A DNA stretch of 64,000 nt from positions 558,001 through 622,000 of the forward strand of contig VXAZ01007517.1 of NCBI GenBank assembly GCA_013399875.1, in the 5' to 3' direction. Positions 50,761 to 62,000 of the stretch are shown here, in pieces. This DNA comes from Gymnorhina tibicen. Its lineage: Eukaryota > Chordata > Aves > Passeriformes > Artamidae. A model generated the notes under the pieces. It searched no databases. It saw only the letters and a list, made by a program, of their open reading frames with translations, and was not told the DNA's origin. Made by a program: the position numbers and the translations under genes. Every line of letters begins with the position of its first letter. Positions within the stretch are counted from its first letter, which is position 1.

Positions 50761-50845
50761 TAGTGGTTGCTATAGCTAACCATGATTACCGTGATTATCC
50801 ACCTGAATACCAGCCCACCGGGACAGATGACTGGCGCCATCCTGG
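50761..50845 (+). other. Short CpG-retaining open frame, possible exon fragment
   Basis: From 50778 a + strand frame reads NHDYRDYPPEYQPTG, then TDDWRHPGKWQN, and stops at TAA 50859-50861. It keeps three CpGs in about 50 bases (in TACCGTG, CACCGGG and GGCGCC), which is unusual for this window. A weak acceptor (GCTATAG at 50770-50776) precedes it, but the pyrimidine tract is poor and no donor follows. It could be a terminal coding exon fragment, an old retrocopy remnant, or chance. I do not recognise the peptide. Confidence 0.18.
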
Positions 50846-50861
50846 GAAATGGCAAAATTAA

Positions 50862-52200
50862 AAGTTGTCCTCTTTGAGGTTTGATCTGTCTGCATTTCAG
50901 GCTACTACACAGAGTTTCATTTGTGTCACTCTATTTATATTCTCTATCACATACACGGATGCCTAATCTGATCCATTTTAGAAACCTGTGGACTGGATGT
51001 AAGCACCTTTTTCTGAAAGTTTGTTAACTGCAAGGCAGTTATGTCAAGGCAGAATCTGTAGGAAAATGACTTCAAAATCCAAGCAACACTACAGACAAAC
51101 TCACCAAAGAATACCTTATCTCACATTTCAGCAGAAAAAAGCAAGACTATATCACTTCCCAATTTATGTGTGAGTAGACCACAGGCCATAAAAATCAAAT
51201 AAGACTCAACTAGGAAAAAAGCTGGGCTAATGAAAAACTTATGTGAGAAAAGAAGAAGCTCTGTAGGCCAAGTACACATTTATTTCATAATTCAGATCCT
51301 GTAATCTGCTTTTCCATTAGTTGGCAAAACATTTCTCCAAGCTTTGCCTTGACCAGAGAGTGCTGCTTTTAACTGAGCTTAGCATCAGTTTTCAAATCCT
51401 TATCACAAACAGAATTAGAGCTGAAGTAATCAGAATAATATGATTTACTTGTATCTTCTCTTGAGCAGTTAGCAATGATCAACATGGTGTCAACTAAGTC
51501 AAATCTTCTCATATGTTTGAAGTTTTGGTTACAACATTGCCTGGAAATTACATTGCCTGGAAATATTCTTTGATAAGCTGGGATGTTGCATTTCCTCATG
51601 GACCCCCTCAAGGCTGATGACAGTGTTTTAGTCATGAATTCTGTTTGTGGGTTTGCATGCATTTTCTGAGTATGATGGATTTCCAAGGAAGTATGATGAG
51701 AAGATCTGTATGGAAACTTTTTTCTTGTTCCTGAAGAGTTTGCTTACGACCTTATCATTGATATGAAAACCTCCAGCTTCATGTACCTGAGAAATTTTGG
51801 ACCATCTTCATTGTGACCGTGGTACTTGTGAAAGATTGTGAAAATTAATAATTGACATTCAGTTACATTTGGGCATTCAACTACACTGACAATTGCAAAC
51901 CCACTGTAATATATGGTTGTCAATGTCCTTTACCATGGTCTCTTGATGATCTAGTCAATTCTATTTCCACTATCAAAAGTAAGTCTGGCCAATAGTTTGA
52001 AAGCCGGAGACATGATCATGATTAAATCTGAGGTTCTCCAACATCAATGAGCTGTAGATTCTCACCAATCTATTCAATGAAGTCCATAGCTCCAGCTTGA
52101 TCTAGAACTGTTTTGGAGTTTTGCTTTGGGATTTTGCTGTGGGTTTGGTCGGTTTATTTATTTATGTAAGAAAATAAACCCAAACCCAGAATTTTTCTTT
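50862..52200. other. Non-coding DNA, no gene recognised
   Basis: A 16-bp tandem duplication (ACATTGCCTGGAAATT at 51534-51549, repeated at 51550-51564) is the only structure noticed. Confidence 0.5.
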
Positions 52201-52325
52201 TCATCTGGGTAAAATTAAACCTGGGGAGGTCAAATGGCTTTGGCAAAGCCAATGCACAGGTCAGGGCAGAACAAGACCAACACTCAGACTTTTAATTCTG
52301 TATCCCATGTTCTCATTGCCCTGGC
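52201..52325 (-). mobile_element. MIR/CORE-SINE-like element
   Basis: On the + strand the block runs GGGGAGGTCAAATGGCTTTGG, AGCCAATGCACAGGTCAGGG, AGAACAAGACCAACACTCAG and TCTGTATCCCATGTTCTCATTG. This follows, in order, the reverse complement of MIR-type SINEs ('gaggttaagtaacttgcccaaggtcacacagc...gtggcagagccaggatttgaacccag...gtctgactccagagcccatgctcttaaccac'). Similarity is by eye and divergent, as expected for a family older than birds. Confidence 0.55.
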
Positions 52326-54537
52326 AGATGTTCAGATGTCTCAGTGCTTTATAAAGTATGTGAGTACCACCAATCTTGTGTGATCAATTCAGAAACAAGT
52401 CAAATGCATTAAATCTGAGATGTAACTGAGGTAATTCAGTAGAATAAGGAAACCAGAAAATAGTTCAATGCCACAGCATGAACAAGAGATGAAGCAGAAG
52501 AGAAACAAACTTTGATTTATTGAATTAAAACAAATTATTTAGATACAGCTTTACTGAATATTCTTCTGGAAACCTTGTTTTGTCTAGCAATGCATTTATT
52601 TTTAGTATGGGCTCCTTTTGTATGTCCATTTCTGGCACTAGGGAGAAGCTAGGAGTATGTTATATTCACTGAGGTTCTCAACTATTGAATAAAGGATTCC
52701 AGTGGTACTCCACCTGGCATTTTTACCATCAGAGCAAATACTCTTCAACTCCAGTGTCTTACAAGACAGAGGCCTCTCCAGAATTTTTTGTAACCACCTG
52801 CTGAAGTGCTGTGTTGGTCTTTTGAAACTGAAGCCAAGACAGTAGGGCTGTTAACCTATTTTGTTAGCAGAACATGCTGCCTTCTGCTGTCAGAGGTGGC
52901 AGTGCTCTGAGGATTGTTCTCAAGGTCCTAACCAGTGCTGCTCACCATTGTGTGCTGTCAGTCCTTGAAAGCAACAGAGAGACACCTAAAATTAGCCACC
53001 TAAGTAAGCATATGTAGTGATGGTAGCAGAGCTGGGTGACATTTTCAAGACCACTTATACATGTCTTAAAACTTAACCTGCATATGTGTGTGTTCCTGCT
53101 CCTTCTGTCTGGACTTTTCCTGCATGTTGGCAGTGCTCTGCACATTAGGGGTCATGACTGCTCTAGGGGTCACAGGAGAGTTCAGAAGCTTGTGGAGGAT
53201 TTTTTAACAAAAACAGCAACAACAACAAAAAGAGATGAATAATATGAAAAGCAAGTTATGCTGTTTTAACCTTTAATTAAAAGCAACAGCCCTTCATTCA
53301 AACCCCACAGTCTTTGCCCTTGATGTACTCGGCATTCAGAAGGGTATTAGGAAGACAGAGGGGTGAAAAGGCTCACAGTTTTCCAAAGTGAAAATTTTTA
53401 TTTCAGGTAATTATCTTCCCAAATGGGAGTGGGGGTTAGACTAACAGTGAATGTGGATAGAGAACACATCTGCAGAAAGAGAAGGCGCTGCTCTGTGGGT
53501 TGTGTCCATCCAGTCTACTACGTCTACTACCCCTAGTGATCACATGAGATTTCAAACTCAAATTTGGGCCTCTTCAGCATCATGGACTAGGCTGCAAAAT
53601 TAGTCTATAACCTAGTTTTTGATAAAAGTTACCAGTAGTGACTTTTGTGAGTTGACTCTAGTTACAATAAAACTTTATATATCTAAATCAGATGTGCTAT
53701 ATAAAAATAAGGTAAAGGAAAAGGCAGAGTGAGCTGGATGCCAAACAGAAGCAAAACTTGGTCGGTTGCTATTGCTTCTACTGCTTCTTTGGCTGTGCAG
53801 GAAGGAGAACTGCAAGTCCAGTGTGGTGAAGCGAACAGGATGGTAGGGCAGAAGGGCAAGAAAAAGGGGCCCAGGACATCAAAATCTCTGTGCATGGAAA
53901 AATGAGATGTTGATGGTTAGCCTTTTCAATGTGGATGCTTTTTCAAGTTCATTTTGGTTGTAGATTTAGATTTAATGAAAGGTGAAAGTCTGAGGTTACC
54001 AGAATAGTTAGTGAACCTCCTGCGTATTAAAGGTTTTGCCCCAAAGACCACACCTTGTGATGGCTGAATTTCACTGCCACCCCTTCCAGAGCGTTTTCTC
54101 TCTGCTACCTTGTTATTGTAGCGATGGTGGCATTGTAAATTATAGTCCCAGCTGGGTGAAGAACCCTTCTGAACTGATCCTAATGCTGTTCCCTATAGTA
54201 TTGCTAATGATTACACAGCTGCCTTGTAGGCATTCTAGAGCATAGGCTCCTGGGTCTGCCTGCAGCACAAGTTGCAATAAAGTTTATTTTCATTCAAAAC
54301 AATATATATTGGGATTATTGTCAGAGCAGCCCCAGAGGCTTGCACAGGAGGTCTAGTAAGCATTGGTAAAAAAATTGGAAGCCTTGAGGTTATTAATGTT
54401 GCTAGAACAGCAAGCTTAGTGGCCAGCAGAGGTATAATTTACCTACACTAGCATCACACTCTGGAGCAAGGCAATCAAGTAAGAGGTCAAGGGACTTTAA
54501 CACAACATAAGATAGATATATAGCCCTGGGCCTTTTA
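52326..54537. other. Non-coding DNA, no gene recognised
   Basis: Short open frames only; a run of CAACAACAA-type words at 53213-53230. No exon or transposon is recognised. Confidence 0.5.
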
Positions 54538-54623
54538 GGCCAGATTCTCAGCTGCTGTAAATCAATGTAGCTTCATGGGAATCAGTGGACTTACGCAGTT
54601 TTCAATGTGCTAGGAATCTGGCC
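54538..54623. mobile_element. Short palindromic MITE-like repeat, amniote type
   Basis: A perfect 10-bp terminal inverted repeat, GGCCAGATTC (54538-54547) / GAATCTGGCC (54614-54623), encloses an imperfect palindrome (CAGCTGCTGTAAATCAATG, then CTTCATGGGAATCAGTGGAC, then TTACGCAG). The layout, with a 'ggccagattctcagctg...gtaaatca...' start, a central 'ttgacttcaatgg'-like word and a mirrored end, matches short palindromic repeats that are frequent in reptile and bird genomes. I do not assign a family name. About 86 bp, decayed, non-coding. Confidence 0.6.
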
Positions 54624-56278
54624 TATATGCTTTATGGAAGTTATCCTGACATCGGAAATGAATGCAGCAGCAAAACTCAATTTTTATTTTTGTTTTGTTT
54701 TAAAGCCAACACATGACATTTTTAGCTCAGCTATACATTGTTTTGGAGAGTAAGACTGCAGTTTAACACTTTTGGCAAGGACACATCTCAAAATGGTCAT
54801 GAAAGAGTGATGAGATTCCATCAATACACATTAGCTAATAGAGGCAAAACGTAAGTAGATGCAGAAGGAGCAAATATCTGTTTTTAACTGGTTAGTAACT
54901 GAAATTCAGGTAGGATACAGTCTTTTTGCCTGCAGCTGTGGGTTCCAGTCTATAAAATAGAAGTTCATGTTCCTATTTATAAAAAGGAGTTCAACCAAAA
55001 ATGTAATATCAGCTTTCGGAGATTTAAGTGACATGAAAGTGTGCTGTGAATTCATGCCAGGGGATAGAGTGAGGAAGCTGACAGACATAGCAGAGAGTGT
55101 GAGGAAGACACAGACAAGTAAAATGCATGCACCATTCACTCACAAATACACAAGAGTTGGTCCTTCTTGGTACATATAGATCCAAGCCACAATTTTTATT
55201 CCTGGATTGCAGTCCAAGTCTATGTCTCAGTGCAGTCCCAGAGCTGTTGGAGTTTCAGAGACCACAGAGGAGGTTGTGTCTAGTGGTTTTTTCAGAATAA
55301 TTTGTGGCAACTCGTAAATATAAATCATATGCTAACACTTGAATCTCTAGCAGACACTTCTGCCTCCAGTAGTACTGCTTTCTGTTCTTAAGTTCTTATA
55401 TTTACTGATTTATCACAGTTACACATAGTACCTGCCACAAATTTAGGAAGAAGCTTTTACTACATTTCTCTGATGAAAAATTTAATATGGAGTGCAGAGA
55501 AATTCAAGAAGCATAAATATTTTTCTGAAGTGGGAAGATCAGCCTGTAAATCAATCAATTTACTTGTCCTACATATCTGTAGGGACTTGAGATACTTAAG
55601 GGTCCCACTTTTGTTATGCTCTGTAGTTCTTGTCCTTTGTTTAGACAAAGACCTGACTCCAGCTGACGTCTGAGGAGAAGTTTCGCTGCTGTAGTTTGCA
55701 TTAACATATCAGTATTTTGAATCTTTGTGTCTGTTGGAAGTCTGAGTTTCATAACTGGTTTGAAATTAACAGCCTTCAATAGATGTGTTCTTTCTTGGCC
55801 CTGGAGATTAATCAAGTCACATCTTCCAGGTCAATAAGGTATTAAAAATTGGAGATACTACTTTTCTTTCAAATAGGATACTTAAAACCTGGGTCAGATG
55901 GGGATTTAACGGGTCAGAATTGAGAGGACAGAGCATTTTTTCCATTTCAGAGCTTGTGTTTAAAAAGAAGTTTTTAAAAGTTTAAAATAAAATAAACTGA
56001 AGGGTTATATACCCTGTGCTGAGAGCAGACAAGAGAATAGGAGATGACAAAGGTGAATCACAGCTTTCTGTGCAGCATTCTCTTCCTCTCTCCTTTACTT
56101 CAACCTCTGTGTGAATCAATTTATTCCCAGGTGTGCTTCCATACAGCTTTTCTGACCAGCAAGAACAGGAATCCTCACACCTACATGTCCCTTCTGTTTG
56201 CTTTCTCTGCATTTGCTCTCAGAAAATAGAAACAAGCAGGACCCTGATGAAGCCTGAGAGAGCTACGTCCCTTCCATC
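54624..56278. other. Non-coding DNA, no gene recognised
   Basis: No exon or repeat is recognised; opposed short open frames at 54906-55180 and 55460-55815 lack family features. Confidence 0.5.
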
Positions 56279-56431
56279 ATGTCAGGTTTGAGTCTCCTCT
56301 CCTACTTTCCCACCTTCAGCACTCCTGGGGGCTGCTCCCTCCCCAAGAGCAGCAGCAACAGCAGCAGCAGCAGCAGCAGCAGCGCAGCCGCTCTGCCGCT
56401 AGTGGAGTTCACAGATCATCAGGCTCATTAA
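56279..56431 (+). other. 50-codon frame with serine run in a (CAG)n-bearing GC-richer island
   Basis: An ATG at 56279 opens MSGLSLLSYFPTFSTPGGC, then a serine stretch coded by AGC repeats (interrupted by one AAC), then AAALPLVEF, and stops at 56429-56431. The surroundings (56270-56580) are GC-richer than the window and keep several CpGs just after the repeat. No donor or acceptor of quality bounds it, and on the minus strand the repeat would read poly-leucine without a usable start. It may be part of a 5' exon or a promoter-proximal region. The short frame and repeat-driven composition argue against a confident coding call. Confidence 0.18.
56348..56383. repeat. (CAG/AGC)n trinucleotide repeat
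   Basis: Three AGC units, one AAC interruption, then eight perfect AGC units (56360-56383). Confidence 0.97.
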
Positions 56432-58779
56432 CACAAACTGAACTCGACTGTGACTCAGATTGATATACCAGACAGTCAACTGCAGTTGCTGGGGAACCAA
56501 ACACTCCAGCTGTTCTGCTGCCACCACTGCTGCTGGGGAGGAAACTTCTGGGCAGAGAGCTGGGACAGAGAGCTGAAGAGTATGACTTCTTAGGTTACAC
56601 CAAACTGGACCACCACAGAGTCTTTGGAAGTTCCTTCTGTCACTGTCTGGGTTGCCCTGGAACAGGGTTATAAAGCATGTGTGAGGCCAAGGAAATCTGT
56701 TTTGTCATGCTCCTTTGCATGGGTAACTGAAAACCCACAGCCTTACTCAACCCATCTCCTCAGAGTATTTGTGCTCTCTGGAAGGAGAACTACCTTCCAG
56801 AAGCCAGTGTTGGTGACAAGGGACCAACTGGCATGCTTGTAACCCTTTATTTTTATGCAGGCAGCCTGCCAGGTTGATCAGAATCTAGATTTAACTGTGC
56901 TGCTTCAGGTATTGTGAAAACAGTGTGTTTCTGGACCACTGGATGCTGGGCAGTGAGCCACCCCAAGGACCAGGAGCCAGAACCTTGTCTGTTGGCATGT
57001 TCTATGGAAAGCATATAGCTGATTCTTTCTTGGCCATTTATCTCCCATTCCAAACAAGGGGCAGAAGTTTGAAGTGTTAACCCTTCCAGATATTTAAGAG
57101 GGGGTGCTGCAGGCATGCATCGACTATTTCAGAATAAAAAGGCTGGCCCGCTGTTCCTATGTAAGGATGGAAACTGCTGGTCAGGGTGCAAACCTTACCT
57201 GCACAACATATGAGGGTTTGTTTTCACTGATCTCAGTAAGTTTTTTCTTGTTGATACTTAAAAAGAACCTGACCTACAGTTCTCCAGAGCTGTGAGGATG
57301 GGATCAGATCCCATACACTATATTAAAAGCATCTCTTGATGACTCCCAAAGCACTCGCAAACACAAAAGAGGATAAAATATGAGATGAATGGGAAGCTTG
57401 AATGAAACAGAAATTGTAAACCTTTAGGCAGAATTTCTGTCTAGGGATTTCAGAGTCTCTTGTTACTAATAGGTGAGGATCACATGGCCAGTGAGGATCA
57501 CAGGACATGCCACAGCAAGATCAAAACATAAACATGATTCCTGTGTTATTTTAGCTAAACCAGGAACAAATCTGGCACCATTTCACTCTGGCCTTTCAGC
57601 TCTGAGACAGGGCAATAGCAGTGCTCATGCCAGCTGGCTATCTGCTTTGCAAGAGTCAACAAGTTTCTTGACATGCGATGTCCTTCTATCTCATTTGTTG
57701 ATTGGAGCAGTGAAATATTTATGAACTGCCATCAGTGTCCAGCTTTTGAGTTTTGACCCACTAAAGGATAAATATGGGACAATTTGCCTTTGGCCTTTCA
57801 CTTTGGCCAGTGACCAGCTTTCTGTCTGTTTGTGGTTTCAACTGGATGGGGAAACAAACGTCCCCCAGGTAAAACCCTTTCCATATCTATGACTTACTCC
57901 AGAAATAAATGATTTTAAAACCAAATACATCGAGTGAGAAACAAATCCCACACAGTTGTCCAATGGCCTTTGACCTCCTAATGGCTTGATGCCATCTGGC
58001 TGCCAGCTGGCTACTTCACTATGTGAGGAAATAAGTTTCTCACAGACAACGCTCCACTCCACTTTTAGTCCTACCAAAAAAGAAAAAGCTAACACACCTT
58101 TCCTATAGCACTCTTTCATTCCAAAAAAGGGAGAAATATGACACAGGTGGCTGTTGAACTTTCAACTTTGAGTGGCAAACTACCAACTAGCTACTGCTGG
58201 ACTTCACAAAAGTGAAGCAAAACAAAACAAAAACTTGCTCAGGCAAATTGTACAAGTCTTGCCACTTTAAAAGAAGCATTCAAAAAATGGAGAGAGAATG
58301 AGAAAATAAATGAAGAAATCAAATATAGTGGGAGGTGTTGCAGACTTTTTGTACATCTTAAGCCATAAGTACAGATGCATACTTTTTAGCAAATATGCAA
58401 AGAGCTAGACCTTATACACAGGCTCTGTGCAGAAGTGTTCCTGCTTTGTGCAAAAGTACATGGGATGAGAAGGATTTTTACTTTGACATGAAAATAGTTC
58501 ACAGCCTGATTCAGCAGACCTTTGCCTAGTTCCTGGAAGTAGAGCAAATGTGTGTTGTCATGAATGGGCACGTAAGCTTCCTAACCTTCCCAGCTGTCTA
58601 CCAAAACCCAGGACCCATGAAATACATGGGAATGTCTCCAAGAGCTAAAGAAAAGAGACCCTGGGAATAGTTCTCAGGCAGGTGATGACAGGGGCTCCTG
58701 GGACTCCAGTGCTAGGCAGGATGAGGCTGGGTTAGGCAGGCAGCTGGACTGGAGGGTGACGTGCTGCTGCAGCTCATTT
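56432..58779. other. Non-coding DNA, no gene recognised
   Basis: The GC-richer patch continues to about 56580 and then fades. No exon, RNA gene or transposon is recognised. Confidence 0.5.
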
Positions 58780-58925
58780 CCTTCCACAGATTGATGCTGC
58801 AATTATCCAGCAGTCCCCACATCAACATGTGCACGCATGAGATAGGTCACGCATGGGAAATGCATCTATATTGCTCAAGAGCGATTGAACACCTTTATAT
58901 TACTCATATAATGATAAGACTTTAT
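58780..58925. promoter_or_regulatory. Candidate conserved non-coding element
   Basis: A non-repetitive block with retained CpGs in CACGCATGAG, GTCACGCATG and AGAGCGATTG, and words such as TGCAATTATCC, AAATGCATC and CATATAATGATAAG. The repeated ACGCATG and mixed homeodomain/octamer-like words suggest a constrained regulatory element. Evidence is compositional only. Confidence 0.27.
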
Positions 58926-58937
58926 ACAGATTTTGTA

Positions 58938-59022
58938 TTCTTTCTCTCTCTCTTTTTTCCTTCCCTTCTTCCTTTCTTCCTTCTTTTCCATTTCTATCTT
59001 CCTTTCCTTTGTTTTTCTCCAG
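58938..59022 (+). repeat. Polypyrimidine tract ending in an acceptor-like CCAG
   Basis: 52 uninterrupted pyrimidines (58938-58989) are followed by a nearly pure tract to TTTTTCTCCAG at 59012-59022. It is a C/T microsatellite-like tract. Its end is an excellent splice-acceptor word, and the following frame stays open to 59156, but no good donor follows, so I do not call an exon. Confidence 0.9.
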
Positions 59023-62000
59023 TGGTGCAGCAATCAGCATTAGCTGTTGTAATTGAAATAATTTTTAACCCCACTGTAACCCTAGAATTTCCTCTTTCTC
59101 AAGATTCCCTTTTCCATTCTGTGGCCCCTACAGTACATGATGTCCACAGACAATGAGTGTCTTTCCACCCTCTCTACTCTCTGTCTGCCCATGAAGACTC
59201 CAAGTGTTGCAGGAGATGTGATTCTCCAAGTCTACTTTCTCCATGACAGATTCTCTTCCATCCTGTCATTTACATTTACAAGCTGACTCCAAGCCTGTTT
59301 ATAGCCAGAGAACTCTTTTCATTGACTTCTGTGGGCTTTGAATCAAGCCTTTATAAACCACACATGTACCCAACAGGTATTTATTAACATGAGCTGGCCA
59401 TGTACTCCATGCCATCAGTGTGGAAAAAACTAACAATAACTTTACAATTACCCACCTAAGCCCTCTAACAGGCTCCAAAGGCATGTCTCTTCGCCAAGCA
59501 AGCATTGAATCAAGTTTGACATTTCTAGGGTAAATCATTTTTGTGTTCTAAAAACCAAAAAAGGGTTAGGAAAAAGTCCAAAGAGTGAGAACATCCCCGT
59601 TTCTGGACAATAATATCATCCAAATATCCTATCCAAATGGCTTCAAATGTTCCAGAAACAAATGTGTATTCTGGGATAAGACCACTGAATGCTAGGTAAA
59701 ATTACAGGTGATTCTGCTTGAGGTTGGCAAGATTAAGCAGGGGTTAAAATGGAATTAACAGTCCTACTCTTTTTTTTTTTTTTTTTTAATTACCCATGGA
59801 GATATTAATGTTACTCACAATCTTTCCAGAATGCTTAGCCATCTTTATATGTTGGCTTTACATACAGAGATTCCAGCTCTTTCACAGGCTGTGTCTTAAT
59901 TTATTTAAATTTAGTTATTGTACATAAAATTGGATGTTATTTTTTTATTCTCTTCTTGAACTGAATGGGTGGAGCCTGAACCATCAGAGAAGACAACCCA
60001 GTGGACTTGGAAAACTCCCAACTCACTGTGCGGGTGAGGTGTCACAAAGGACTTTCCGCACTTTATCAGATGATAGCTCTAAGCCAAAAGGTTTGGATCC
60101 AGACCTAGATAAAAAGTGCCTCCAAGGACAAGTCTGAAGAGCTCCAGGGTTTCCATCCAAGCCAATTTTGAGCTGTGATGTAAGACAAGGTTATCACCAT
60201 TAATGTTTAAGTTTTGCATCTTCTGTTCTCTCATGCTTTAACTTTTTCACTTTCAGCAGCAAATCAGTCATCATAGTACTAGCAAAAGTTTAGTTTTGTC
60301 TTGTACATGTTACAGCTCAGGGTAGATTGGTCCTGGTGAAATATATATCTCTGAGAAAGCACTTTGGAGACAAATATCTGCTAACAAATAGTTTTGTCTT
60401 GTTCACTAAGGTCCAAATTTTTTAAAAGTAGATGTCAAAATTAGAGTTTTCTGAGTCCTAAACCAACATTTAAATAAGTGTCTTTCTTTCAAAAAAAAAA
60501 GAAAGCTCAGTTACCCTGTGTCCATCCCCAACAGTCCCTTTGCAGAAAGTCATGGCTGAAATAACTCCTAGTACTGTCCATAGATTGTGGTCACCTTTCC
60601 TTCATTTGCTACCTCCCTGGAGAGACGTACCTTGGTCATTTCTTCCTCTGCTGCTTTAGAAACTCTGTTCTTTCAAGGGTTAAACACAGGATTGTAAGTT
60701 CACAGATGTGAAAATACATATTTTTTGGCAGGGCAAATGCACTAGGCAACTTCTGCATGTTTGTTCTTTGAGTAAGGAGGCCACCTGCTTCTAATGTTAC
60801 AGGAATATGTTGGCTAGTGGAAAGGCAGAAACCATTTTTAACTAATTGAATAATTTCTGTATCTTATCCAAATGCCAGGAGATCGCTTCTATCCCATGAT
60901 TAGCTTGAAGTTTTGATGACATATTTAAAAAAAAAACAACCAAAAACATTCCGAAGTCACTTTCCTGTTTGGTCCAAATCACTTTATTCCTCGTACAGAG
61001 TGATGGGAAAATGGGTACTGGATGAAAGAAATGGTAAATAGGAAACAATCGTTTGCTTGGATTACCAAGGCAGTTCCTGGGTAGGGTGGTGTTTGGTGGG
61101 TAGGCACAGTCAACTCTTTGGCACAGGCGCATGGAATAGCAAACATATGCAGCAGTTAAAATCAAGCTTGCATTAATGATTTCATTGCCTGAACTAAATT
61201 TGTAATGTAAATCATTCGGAGGTGCTCTAAGGCATTTCTATTCTTAGAAGAAAAGTCACAAACTGGAAAGTACGTCACCTTTGCAATCAGCACCCCCTTT
61301 AGCCTGTAATGTGGAACACATGGTGGTTGAAGAGGTTACAGTGTTACAGAAATGTCATTACAGAATTTCTCTGTGTTAACATGTATCATCTGTCACATAA
61401 TTGTTTGTTTTACAACCCATACCTATAATGGGCTAAGTGGGGACTATTTATATCAGTTAACAATGAGTGCCTTTAATTAGTATTTCATGCAACTGGAACA
61501 TGTTAAAGATTCTGACACAAATCTGGCTTGGGTTGCTAAATTCCATATGAATTTCATTATGAAATTGCTAAGACATTACAGTTGCTCAGGTATTGAGGTT
61601 TATAAGTGCACTTCATCTGTTACAAAGCTAGAGAAAGTAAGTCACACACATGTTAAAGAAAAACCTTCAGAACAACAGCTTGGTATCTGACACAGTTGAA
61701 TGAGAGTTTAAAGCAAGAAAGATGAAAATCTTTTACTATTTGAAATGTGCCTGTATTTGCTCTAAAACTGCAAATCTGCTGACATCTACACAAGTGAAGC
61801 ATTATATAGAATGGAAAAGGTTAAGACAATGGAGAATCAGATTGTACACAAAATTGACAATGAAAACTTGCCAGAGATGGACCAGTCAGCAAAGAGCTTC
61901 ACAAGCTGTTGCCAGGTTGTAGAATGAGAAGACGGTCTTTTGCTGATGGCTGAGTGGTTACAAACATGTCCTATGCCTTCTGAATGATCTCAAGGCAAAA

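Noticed and set aside
58761..59156. 131-codon open frame
   Set aside because: Its middle is the translated polypyrimidine tract (F/L/P/S run), so the openness comes from low complexity.
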